From: Phycomyces nitens
Lineage: Eukaryota; Mucoromycota; Mucoromycetes; Mucorales; Phycomycetaceae
Reading direction: 5' to 3'
Length of the DNA stretch: 64,000 nt
Assembly (NCBI GenBank): GCA_022702545.1
Contig: JAHRBC010000003.1
Coordinates: 7,812,001 to 7,876,000, forward strand
The notes under the pieces were generated by a model that was given only the letters and a program-made list of their open reading frames with translations, was not told where the DNA came from and searched no databases. This document shows, piece by piece, positions 10,925 to 20,651 of the stretch. The translations under genes were made by a program, and so were the position numbers. Within the stretch, counting starts at the first letter, position 1. The number at the start of each line of letters is the position of its first letter.

Positions 10925-12994
10925 TTATGAATCATCAACAGCATCCAAAGCCTTTTTGAACATAGCTAACAGGCGTTCTTTTCCTTCCAAGCCGACACTC
11001 ACACGCACAAGATGCTTGGGAACACCATACTTCTCTGCCCAATCAAGTTCAGTGAAATGGGCCAAGATAGTGTAAGGACTGGCGAGTGTGAAGTTGGTTC
11101 CAAGTGAAGGACCCTTTGCACAGCCAAGATTATCGTAGAATTGGGCCGCATGCTTCTCACTCTTTAGGATGATAGAAAACAGACCGCCATAGCCACCATC
11201 TGGAGTCTTGACAGCGTCATAGTTTTCTCTACAAGTATACTTTGGATAAAATACAGAGACGACTATGATATTAATTATGATTATAGTCAGTCATCATGAG
11301 AATGAGAATCGCAATTAGGAAGTGTACCTTTGGGATGCTTGATCAAGTAGTCGCATAGAGTCTCGGCATCAGTGTTAATGGACTTCGCTCTCTCTTTAAA
11401 TGTGCGCGAGTTTCTTTCCAGGAACACGGCATCTTCGGCCCACACAAGATCTTCATAGTCGTTTTCGAGCTCCTTTTTCAATTTGTTGTAGAATGGACGG
11501 TTAGGGTTGAAAATCATGCTACACAAATCGAGCAAGACAGTCAGGACACCATCTTTTTAATACATGGATATTTACAATATTATTACCTTCCACCCATCAC
11601 ATTACTGTCTCCTGAGAACACCTTTGTGAGACTGCTCACGGCCATGTCGGCCCACTCGAGGACACCGACATTACAGAAATTGCCAATAGTCTCATCCACA
11701 ATAATTAAAAACCCATAGGTATCAGCCAACTGTCTCAACCTCTTGAGGTTAGGAGACTTGAGAAGAGGGTTCGAAGGGAGCTCGCAGAATAGACTGAGAA
11801 TACGTTCACCACCCTTGAGTTTCTCTTCGAGTTCGTCAATATTATGGTCTTCACCGATTCCGTAAAAGTAGCAGCCAGCACCAAACTTTTGCAAAATTTT
11901 GAGGGTGTCTGTGTAAGGGAACCTGATATATATATGGGGTTATTTACTAGGCCTTGTTCTGTAAACGCCAAATCAATATTTACCCAAAACACACGCTCTT
12001 TAAAGACGAATCTCCAATAGCCAACGCAAGACGGTGAGCATTAAAGATAGCACTCATTCCACAGGGAAACAAATACACATCTTCCTCTGAAACACCGCGA
12101 ATACCACGAGCACCTTTTAATTGGCGTTGCTGCTGAAGATCCTCGGCTGTAGTCTGCTTGAACTGCTCCATAGTCTCTCCAGATTCTGCCTCTGTGAGAA
12201 CACCAGCAATACGACGACGAAGAGCACGCTTTGCCCGATCGGCATAGGTAATTGGCAAATTGCGGCCATATCTCTCTTCGACATAAGTAGAGTGTTCTGC
12301 CTCGCATGATTCTTCCTTTGTCTCTTTCTTCAGTTGTGCCTCAATACTGTGAGGGTGTGATGGACGCACATAGCGACGATTGGTGCGCTTGGGTTCGTAT
12401 AGGGCTGATGCGTTTTGTGAGTTGCTGATGGACTCATTTGCATCAAGAATACGCAGACAATACTCGGCCATTCGGGAAGATACATTGTCTCCTGCGTGTT
12501 GCCAGAATTGCTTGGCTACAGGAAATGCGTTCTGGGGAAATAAGACAATGTAGATGGGGACTCGTTGAAGTTCGCTTTTTTCATCAAGAGGTGCAATCTC
12601 AAATTCAGCAATACGGATAAGTCCAGCTGTTTGTTGGGCTGGGGGGTAGGTACGCTTCATAAAGTTTCGACACCGTTCAACTACTTTACGGGAAGGAAAG
12701 AGCATGCCGGCCTCGGTTGGCTTGCCGAATTTCTGGACAAGGCGTGCACACAACTATAAACAAAAGGCAGGGTGAGTAGTGTGCCCCAAGACTGGTGTAG
12801 TAGCTGACCTTTTGGATAAATGGATGGATAAAGAAGCGAGGATAACCGCATTCCATCTTTGCTGTCACACGAGGATCGCCTTGCTCATAGTAGACATTGT
12901 CTTGCCATGTCGGGAACATTACTGAAACAGCATGAGGAGTGTGGGCTGGAATTGAAGCTCCAACTGTGGTAGGAGGCTCTGGCAGACAGACCAT
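10925..12994 (-). CDS. STR2: Cystathionine gamma-synthase, fungal long form
   Basis: PLP enzyme making cystathionine from cysteine and an acyl-homoserine in transsulfuration toward methionine; cytosolic. Modelled exons on the minus strand: 12994-12809, 12753-11984, 11922-11587, 11518-11328 and 11226-10925, all in frame, giving 594 residues with four introns of 55-101 nt. The start at [20 protein letters not shown] is preferred over the upstream ATG at 13117 because '[10 protein letters not shown]' and '[10 protein letters not shown]' sit where the fungal family usually begins. Visible features: long fungal N-terminal extension, IIVDE (Asp ~395, PLP ring nitrogen) and SSLTKVFSG (Lys ~419, Schiff base). 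The last acceptor must be the second AG of TAGAG to keep frame. Homologous to yeast STR2 and Neurospora met-7. Confidence 0.9.
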
Positions 12995-13450
12995 GATAAT
13001 AGCTGACTGATTAAATGAAAAAGAGGAATAAGAAGAAGAAGAATAGAAATAGAGCTCGTTAGTATATGACTCATGGTGGATGGTTGGTGACTGCGACCCG
13101 AGATGGCATTCATGCATTTCAACTCCGTTTGGTTTTGAGTGTGCTTGGTTACACAGATGGCGTATTAAAGAGATGAACGTTCATTACTGATGGAGATCTT
13201 TATTTAATTGGCTTATTTGGCTGATTAAATTAATTTTTTTTTGTATTTATTCATCTTTATTACATTTCCACCCAACAAGTGTACTAAAAGGTTGCACCCG
13301 ACAAGACATTATGGTGTAAAAACTTCAAGTCAACATATTACCACCCATACTTTTAACTCCAAGAACAAGTAATATCAAAACAGCCAAATAGACATTTCCG
13401 ATTTTATTCAGAATTAAGTTATGCGTCAAGGTCATATTTTTACCACCTTG
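12995..13450. other. Promoter-side intergenic of the cystathionine gamma-synthase gene
   Basis: Contains the 5' leader and presumed promoter of the minus-strand gene. No motif was identified with confidence. A short purine-rich stretch (13018-13045) lies just upstream of the start codon. Confidence 0.4.
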
Positions 13451-13690
13451 AATTTAGACAAGACGGCCAAGCTTAATATTTGTATAGCCAGAAATACAGT
13501 TTTTGTTCCAATTAGCACAATACTTTCTTTGCAGTGGACCAAGGGGACTCTCTATAGTAATAATCTTGTTTTGCTTATCGTTTGAGATATATTTCTCAAT
13601 ACGAGAACTTTGAGCATTTTAAATGTCCTTTATAATGCTCAACAGCGATCTCAAGGGCACTACGTTTCTGTTTTACCGGACTTTCTGAAA
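13451..13690 (-). pseudogene. F-box family C-terminal relic
   Basis: Minus-strand translation gives a broken version of the conserved F-box tail: a 'SSRIEKYIS' stretch, 'NKIITIE', 'NWNKNC' and 'SGYTNIKLG', parallel to SRIEKFFSNYEENKIITID...NWKNNCVFGYTKIKFG in copy 1. The upstream body is not recognisable, so only the last ~70 codons of a lost copy remain. Confidence 0.6.
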
Positions 13691-13878
13691 GTGACTTGTG
13701 GTCCAGCATCTAGTGCTTGTTCCCAGTTTACGGAATAAAATGTTGTGTCCTGAAAAAAAGATATTCAAAGACTTTAAATAAAACTTTCTTTTCTTTCGTA
13801 TACTCATCCTGTAAGAACTAATCATCTATTGCATTTATTAGTCATTTTCCCGGAGATTACAACAAGATCACTTTTCTC

Positions 13879-15802
13879 ATGACCAACTTTAAATTACAGA
13901 TACTTTATAGAACTCACTTCATTATGAACCCTAACAATAAAGAAACTATTTTTATCGACGGAAAGGAATACTATCCTGTTCAGCAAGCCCTCCCAGCCCC
14001 ACATGCTAATGGCTACCATGACATGACCATGACAATTGGAAAGATTCAAGAGTATGTCCTTTGCCAATAATTTTAGCCTGACAATCAAAGACCGTAAGCC
14101 AACTCGAGTTTACTTGAAATTCTCCAAGGGTGGACAGTATAAGAACACCCGCAAAATCAAAGACAAAGACAGAATAAGGATTCCATCGAGTGGAATGACT
14201 GGCTGCCATTATCTCTTGAAGGTTTTCTACAAGAAGGGCATCAAAGGGTATCTTCCTTTGAAAGCCACTCATGATATTGAGGCATATCACAATCATCCTC
14301 TTGACGATGAGTGTCTAGAATCGACACTGAAAGGCAGATTGTCAAAGGTGACTATAGACGATTCCAGAGATATTCTGAAGCTTATTGGAGCAAAGACAAC
14401 TTCTTGTGAGATCCAAAAAGCAATCAACGATGACACCACCCCTGGCCATAAGTTGTACATAAGTGACATTGACAACATAAAGGCTGCATTTGCTCGGGTT
14501 TCTGCTCCTGTTGTTGAGAATGCTGGAACAAAACTTGTGAAGGCCATGGAAGCAAAGGGATATCAAGTTCGCTACGATGTGAGCAAGAATGGGTCCCTCG
14601 AGAAGATTATGTTTGCCCATCCAAAGATACTGGATAGAGCCCGTTGTTTCTCTGAGGTAATGGCTGTAAACGCAACTTACTCCACCAACAAGCTCGGAAT
14701 GCCGCTCATTTGTGTGGAAGGAATCTATAGTCTTGGAGGGGAAACCCTTGAATCATTTCCTATTGCTTTTGCTTTTGCCTGGGTTTCGAATGAACAGCAG
14801 GCTTCATATCTCTGGTTCCTCGAACAGGTCAAGTCGCTTGTTTTTGAAGGAAACAAGTCAGCCACTCTGTTTGTAACAGATACATGTGATGCATTGATGG
14901 ACTATCTTGATATCGTGTTTCCGGAGGACATAAAGCTGCTATGCTACTGACATATGCTAAACAGTGTTGAGAAGGCAGTCTTTGGGAGGTTCGGGTCTGT
15001 AAAGACCAAGGAAATGCTAATGGAGCATGCCAGCAACATGATCCATAGTACAACAAAAGAGGATTTTGACCTGGCGCATAAAAAGTTTGACAACATTTCT
15101 GCTGTAGTAGATATTGAAGATGGGAAGAAGAGTATTGCAGTATCGGTATACTTTACCAACAGGTGGATCAGATGCCGTGAGAAGTGGGCAGGCTATATGA
15201 CATCTCAGTATATACACTTTGAATGCTCAACTACTCAGCGAGTGGAAAGTGGCCATCAGGTTTTAAAAAAGGCCATATCCTCAATCTCTTCTCTTGAGTT
15301 GGCTTTTGAGAACACAGGCAAATATTTTGAACGGTTGGAAATGGATTTCTGGGCCACAAAAATAAGAGAAGCCAACAGGATTGATGCTCTTGTTGGAAGA
15401 AATCAATTGCTGACCCAACTCTTCATGAAAGTAAACAAGCGAGCCTTACTTGTGATCGATCAAGAAATTCGCTTGCAGGATAATAATGACAGAGATTGTC
15501 AATGCAAGACAAAGATCCAGTATTATTTACCCTGTCGCCATGCATTGCCTGTTGGAAGAGATCTTCAAATCTCTGATATTCCAGAAAAATGGATTATAAA
15601 TCCAGGTACGCTAGATACGTCTTCCAATGGAATTAAGGCGACTAGTCCGGCTTTTGAAAATGCGGAGCCATGGATAAAAGAAGTAGTTCAACTGGAGAGC
15701 CTCTTTCGTTTATGTGAAGGTGGCCAACAAGTCCATGGACTTTTGGAGAAGATCAGGACTGTTGTGGATGGCTACTGTGGTATACACACCACAGTTGAGT
15801 GA
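13879..15802 (+). pseudogene. MULE-type transposase, recently disabled
   Basis: An N-terminal part in one frame (13879 or ATG 13924) changes frame near 14050, where QEY meets NNFSLTI. This region resembles the FAR1/WRKY-GCM-like DNA-binding part of Mutator-like proteins (RVYLKFSKGGQYKNTRK, EAYHNHPL). The MULE catalytic domain follows, then a SWIM zinc finger (CQCKTKIQYYLPCRHAL) near 15503-15545. One in-frame TGA at 14948-14950 falls in LLCY*HM, where the family normally has Trp (TGG), so a single G-to-A change explains it. The first catalytic Asp is Asn (VNATYSTN, near 14670). Apart from these defects the 14036-15802 frame is open, so loss is fairly recent. Its tail is dispersed repeat copy C. 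Confidence 0.85.
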
Positions 15803-16065
15803 AATACAGACTTCACAACCGATCTCCAGTTACTACTTGCTGATGAACCTGGCAAGTTAACATCTCAGGAACAGCTACACACCAGGCACCCGTACACTTC
15901 ATACTGCTACAGTGATAACCAACCATTACACGACGGGGACTTTAATTACAAGGGAATTTGAATAATAGTATATAAGCAATCCTAATATTCTTTCTTCAAT
16001 AAATAACACTCTCACAGTGTTCTTATTTCCCTTACAAGATACTAGCCAACCATATACCTCACATA
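15780..16065 (+). repeat. Dispersed repeat, copy C (attached to the MULE ORF)
   Basis: Starts in the last codons of the MULE ORF (IHTTVE then stop) and runs through 'ccgatctccagttactact', 'accattacacgacggggac' and 'tttaattacaagggaattt' to 'ccaaccatatacctca'. About 90% like copy D by eye. No inverted partner was seen upstream of the ORF, so it is not a long terminal inverted repeat in this copy. Confidence 0.65.
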
Positions 16066-16384
16066 CATCTCACTGTAATAATAAAAAATCAGCAGGATTT
16101 ATATCAAACATCATATATCACTTGTACTTTTAATTAACAAAGAACACCAGTTATAAATATTTATCTAGACCATTCTATAGTCATCCACTGTACGTGTTGT
16201 TCAATGACAATGCTAACATTATTATATCTGTAAAGATTATAATGATGAAGACGCTACAAAAAGAGCAAAAGTTTTTTGACCATGATTTCGACATTAGCTC
16301 ATATGGCAATGACAAGATGCATTGAATTGACATGTCAAGACCATTTGACATGAAATTTCTAAAGCTTGTATATAACTTTTACTG

Positions 16385-16419
<35 letters not shown>

Positions 16420-16843
16420 AGTAGTAACTCTGATGTAAATATTGTACGTATTGCCTTCATGTAATTTTGAAGACATTTCATTCATGAATAAAAAGCGCAC
16501 GGGCCATTTCAGAGTAACGTACAGAAACTAATCGCCGTTCAAAGAAGTACCACTGTCTTTAAAGATATTCCCACACCGATGAACACCATCTTCTTTCAAA
16601 CTGATACTACGATTTAAAAGTTCTTTACTTGTTTCTATTGAAAAAGAAGTAGTCTTAATATTAGTTCAATTGAACTTATTTACATACAAATATGCGTTTC
16701 CATATATGGCAAAACAATACATTCCCACACTTTGATGACTTCATCACCTGAAAATTTTTCTATATCTTAACACCCTGGGGGCAAGGATTTGTATTTCTCC
16801 CTTTCCCTCTCTCTTTCCATTTCATCGCCGCAAACCAATATAT
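16066..16843. other. Intergenic with an (AT)n microsatellite
   Basis: No gene seen. A (TA)n tract of about 30 bp lies at 16387-16416. The open frame crossing it on the minus strand is a microsatellite artefact. Confidence 0.4.
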
Positions 16844-17213
16844 TTGGATCCAGGTAAGTACAAATATCTTTTCATCTCCTCTTCATCCATATTCCATCTC
16901 ATCATACACGCCCTTTATAACCATAAAGACGCGTTATTGATGATGGATGGATGTTTTTCACGTTTATTTCCTTGTATTTTTGCCACAAAAATCCACGGTT
17001 TTCTTTACTTCCTTCTTGGCTCTACACGCATCCATCCGTCAGAAAGTCAAGCACATGGGTCCACTTTACATCTACTACTGTCTGAGCAAGTCCAAATGGT
17101 CTTATCATCATGTTCCGAAGATCCGCTTTGTGCTCAACAGCCATCCACCTATTGCCATTCTACAAGGAGGGTTTCAAAAAATTGAAACAATTTTCAAGGC
17201 CATGTCAAGATGA
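16844..17213 (+). other. Possible remnant of a spliced gene, function unknown
   Basis: A pyrimidine-rich tract (16796-16826) precedes a good donor-like 'GATCCAG|GTAAGT' at about 16849-16857 and acceptor-like sites near 16930 and 17040. Beyond the latter, one frame reads VKHMGPLYIYYCLSKSKW and continues to 'LQGGFQ' near 17175. I do not recognise the product and no complete ORF can be assembled. It may be a truncated gene or chance. Confidence 0.25.
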
Positions 17214-18060
17214 GAATTGCAAGTCAATGCCATTAGATTGCAAGTCAAGATGAAAAGTGACTCCATTCCTTTTCAAAACAAGTCTTCATTGCAAAGAAGC
17301 CAACTGCTCTTTCTACCGGCGGTTCACTGACTCCAACATGAGTATATCAAAGTCTTGATGTCAGACAGCTGGGCTTGGTGAAAGATAGTTCTGACTCTTA
17401 TGTGGGCAAACGTCCACTTTAAGACCTCAGAGCCTTCTTTCGATAGCTCGTTCTCTGGCATCAATAAGACGTTGATAATCTTTTGATAGCAGCTACCAGC
17501 CTTGATGAAGAACGTTTTCGGCGGCCACTCCCCTGAACCTATCATGGAAACACCACTGTCTTGACATCGGAAAGCTAAGCTTGATGAAAGATAGTTCCAA
17601 CTCTTTAGCTGGTGAACTTCCACTAAAGGAGACAGACCCATTTTTCAAATGCTAGTCTTCCGGTACCAAGACAACAACGGTGGCTATCCTTGATAAAAAC
17701 CTTTTCTGACTCTTTCAGGGACAAACACCCGTTATGAAGAGTCTGAAATGTTTTACAGCCGCACATGTTATGGTGCCAACATGCAAGTCCTGAATTCATG
17801 ATACTAGACTGCTAGAGTTGATCAATATGACTTAAGGCTCTTTGACATATATATATATTAAAGATGCTGAACAGTTGTTCAACCACTAGTTATCCGGGGA
17901 CAGCACCTGAATACCAATACCTTCCCTTCAAGCCGCCGGACTTCATCATAAAAAAGTCGCGACTCTTTGAGGACAAGCGTCCAATATAAAGAAGCCGATT
18001 TATTTCTGAGGGTGAAGATGTTAGCCAGCCAGTAGAGACCATGTGGTGTAACTTTTCAGG
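17214..18060. repeat. Strongly diverged direct repeats
   Basis: Blocks near 17350, 17550, 17670 and 17940 share the order 'cttgatgaaagatagtt'-like, 'gactctt' and 'gacaaacgtccac'-like stretches. I infer an old tandem or dispersed array of a unit of roughly 110-200 bp. No frame is open through it. Confidence 0.35.
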
Positions 18061-18133
18061 TTAGTAGTAGATATCAACGCAAATACATATGTGATAAGAC
18101 TAATAGTTTTTCTTGTGTACATTTGTAGGTTTA

Positions 18134-18500
18134 GTGGCCAGTTTTCAGCGGCATGTCCATGGCCAGGCAGACGATCAGGATGGTTCAAGATGGGGTTGTT
18201 AGAGGGTTGCAGCTAAGTATGAATGTGATGCTATGAAGTCTTTTTGTTTTCTAGTTCTAGCTCCAGTGCCAGTTTCAACGACATGTCCATGGCCAGGCCG
18301 ACGATCAGGATGGTTCAAGACGGGGTCGGTGGAGGGTTGCAGCTAAGTATGAGTGTGATGCTATTAAGCCTTTTTGGTTTTTATACTTCTAGATCCGTTG
18401 CCAGTGTTCATCCGTTTGTCCAGTCCATGTCAGTAGATCGGGTAGGTGGGAAAAGCTGGGATGGTGGTGGGTGAAGAAGGTGTGAGCGTGGTGCTATTAA
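18134..18500 (+). repeat. Three tandem ~130-bp repeats with exon-like cores
   Basis: Units start near 18134, 18265 and 18396. Units 1 and 2 share 'catgtccatggccaggc', 'acgatcaggatggttcaaga', 'gagggttgcagctaagtatg' and 'gtgatgctat'. Unit 3 is diverged. Each unit has a core whose frame reads MSMAR-TIRMVQDGV-GLQLS, then 'aGTATGA' and a T-rich stretch ending in TTCTAG, so each looks like an exon plus a short intron. No complete gene is visible. Confidence 0.6.
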
Positions 18501-19095
18501 TCTGTTTTTTTACTATTATTGGTTGCTGCTATTTACCCAGAGGTATTTTTGTGAGTTTATTTAAAGTCTGAAGTCGTATTTATGAAATTAATATCGTAAT
18601 TATGACTTGATTTTTTAATAGTATTCATGTTATATCTTTGAAAAGTGGTCCTGTAAACGTATCGGGAAAATGAATGTATAAAGACTTAAGTAAAGATTGT
18701 GTTTCAAGGATTTATAAATTTGTAATCGTACAAGTAACAAGTAAGAATGGTAGATATGTTAGCCAGAATAATTTCCGCTAATATTAATTTGCTCTAGATT
18801 TTAGTAGCTCATTCGAAGATGACAGATAAAATGTTATTATAGTATGAAACCAACACAATTGGTTCGGACTTAATGATGACTATAGAGGTGTATAGTTCTA
18901 TAACAAGCTCTTTTTTTTTGGAAGATATCTAGACCTCTTCGGTAGTAACACACATTCAAACTCTTTGTGATAGCATATTAATAGTATCTTCTTATTATTT
19001 TCTCTCTACATCTTTTTCTCATCCGAATCACACTTTTTCATCAAACTAGCAAAAACGTTTTTATCAACATAAGCAATTTTTAGATTATTAGAAAG
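18501..19095. other. AT-rich intergenic, nothing recognised
   Basis: No coding pattern, repeat or RNA gene was recognised between the tandem repeats and dispersed repeat copy D. Confidence 0.4.
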
Positions 19096-19349
19096 GTGTG
19101 GTCAACATATATGCTCTACATTTCATCTTATACTCTTCCATGTCAACCAAAACTGCTATACGTAAAACAACTAAACAAAGAACTGCTAAAAAATACACGA
19201 TGCACACCATTTGCTGAAAATCAGAAATATGTGCAAGGATCCTTATTGAACTCAATATATGCTATCTTGAGACTCAATCATCTTATTGCCTTGGGAATAC
19301 ACTTGAAGAGCTATCAGACACCAAGAGAAATACAATTGTCAATTACATC

Positions 19350-19640
19350 TGTGTTATACACACCACAGTTGAGTGAAATACAGACTCCACAACCGATCTC
19401 CGGTTACTACTTGCTAATGACCCTGGCAAGTTAACATCTCAGGAACAGTTACACACCAGGCACACGTACACTTCACACTGCTACAGTTCCAACCAACCAA
19501 TACACGATGGGGACTTTAATTACAAGGGAATTTGAATAATAGTATATAAGCAATCCTAATATTATTTCTTCAATAAATAACAGTCTCACAGTATTCTTAT
19601 TTCCCTTACAAGATAATAACAAACCATATACCTCAATGGT
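19350..19640 (+). repeat. Dispersed repeat, copy D
   Basis: Same unit as copy C, beginning 'ttatacacaccacagttgag' (encoding IHTTVE) and ending 'caaaccatatacctca'. Only about 10-15 transposase codons may remain upstream; the rest of the ORF is absent or unrecognisable. It is a 5'-truncated-looking copy. Confidence 0.65.
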
Positions 19641-19867
19641 GTAGTGCAGCTTCTGGGCTGGAAGATCTGGGCCTCTAATGGTGCTCAAATACTCAGTAAG
19701 CCAAGATGTGTATGTTGATCATTTGTCCCAATATCTAACCCTTGGCACCCCAAGTTAAATGAGAAGTGCTTTATCCCAATTGCCTTTTAAAAATATTCCC
19801 TTGGCTTCCGTACTGAATTATATATATATAGCATGGTAGAAGATCCGTTTTTAAATCAAACCCTTTG

Positions 19868-20100
19868 ACTATTGTCATTCACAAAGTCCTGCCTTGAACC
19901 CAATTGAGTGTACTTTGGAGGCTTTAAAAGATCAATTCGCAAACCGGGATTTCCAAATAAACAATGCTGCAAATTTCAAGGCTCGCATTTCCAAGGAGCT
20001 GGAACACATGAATTTTGAATACTGTGCAAGGTTTATTACATGTATGCCTTGTAGAATCAAGGCTGCAACTCTCGTTCATAGTAAAACTATCATATATTTG
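19868..20100 (+). pseudogene. Tc1/mariner transposase C-terminal fragment
   Basis: One frame reads SPALNPIE, the Tc1/mariner motif with the last catalytic acidic residue, then a helix-rich tail typical of the family (ALKDQF, RISKELEHM, MPCRIKAA). The N-terminal two thirds, the other catalytic residues and the inverted repeats are missing. Confidence 0.65.
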
Positions 20101-20289
20101 CAAATTAGACTTTACAAAGAGTATATTGAAAGATATTTAAAAGACAATGTATATATAAAGTGTAATATTGCTCCAAGTTTACCCCCTTTTTTTAAAAAAT
20201 AATAATAATCTAGGAATGTATACCTCTTTGATTAGAAAGCGTCCAAGACCAAGCTCATAAATAAACAGATAAAATCATATAAATATGCT

Positions 20290-20426
20290 TTATTTAAAGA
20301 TGGTCATCATTAGCTTCTGAAACAGTGTAATCATCTACATAACCAAGTTTTATCTTTGTATAGCCAAAAATAGTGTGTCTGTTCCAATTCATGTACGGAT
20401 TTCCTCTCTTTATACAAGTGGGTTTT
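20290..20426 (-). pseudogene. Severed original 3' end of F-box copy 3
   Basis: Minus-strand reading gives TKPTCIKRGNPYMNW, then IFGYTKIKLGYVDDYTVSEA: the conserved family tail. It is separated from the main ORF of copy 3 by the insertion at 20427-20651, and the ORF now stops inside the insertion. Confidence 0.75.
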
Positions 20427-20651
20427 GTGGTAAAACCACCTTTAAATACTATTACAAATTGGCTTAACAAAAGCTAAGTAACAAAATCTACTCAAGTAGA
20501 TTTAAGTTACACTAATATCTAAAAGCCCTATTAACACCCAGTCAAGTATTTATACACAAATCCTACAACAGACAGAATTTTAGTTTCTCTTTTACTTTGA
20601 GAAATAAATATCAAGTAAAATTGACTTATCGTGTTTTAGTAATTTTGCTAC
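20427..20651. mobile_element. ~225-bp insertion, MITE-like
   Basis: It interrupts the F-box family tail. The ends are imperfect inverted repeats: GTGGTAAAACCAC on the left and GTAGCAAAATTAC as the inverted right end, 9 of 13 identical with all four differences being transitions. The left end is itself a small palindrome. Flanks 'ggttttg' and 'ggtttat' could be a worn target duplication. No ORF. No second copy was found in the window. Confidence 0.5.

Noticed and set aside
13115..13117. Upstream ATG as the start of the cystathionine gamma-synthase
   Set aside because: It would add a Ser/Tyr-rich stretch not typical of the family; the ATG at 12994 fits the usual start.
14036..14070. A 25-nt intron (GTATGT...TTTTAG) joining the MULE frames
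   Set aside because: Far shorter than any intron in this window (45 nt or more); a frameshift is the simpler explanation.
16294..16500. 68-residue minus-strand ORF
   Set aside because: Formed largely by the (AT)n microsatellite.
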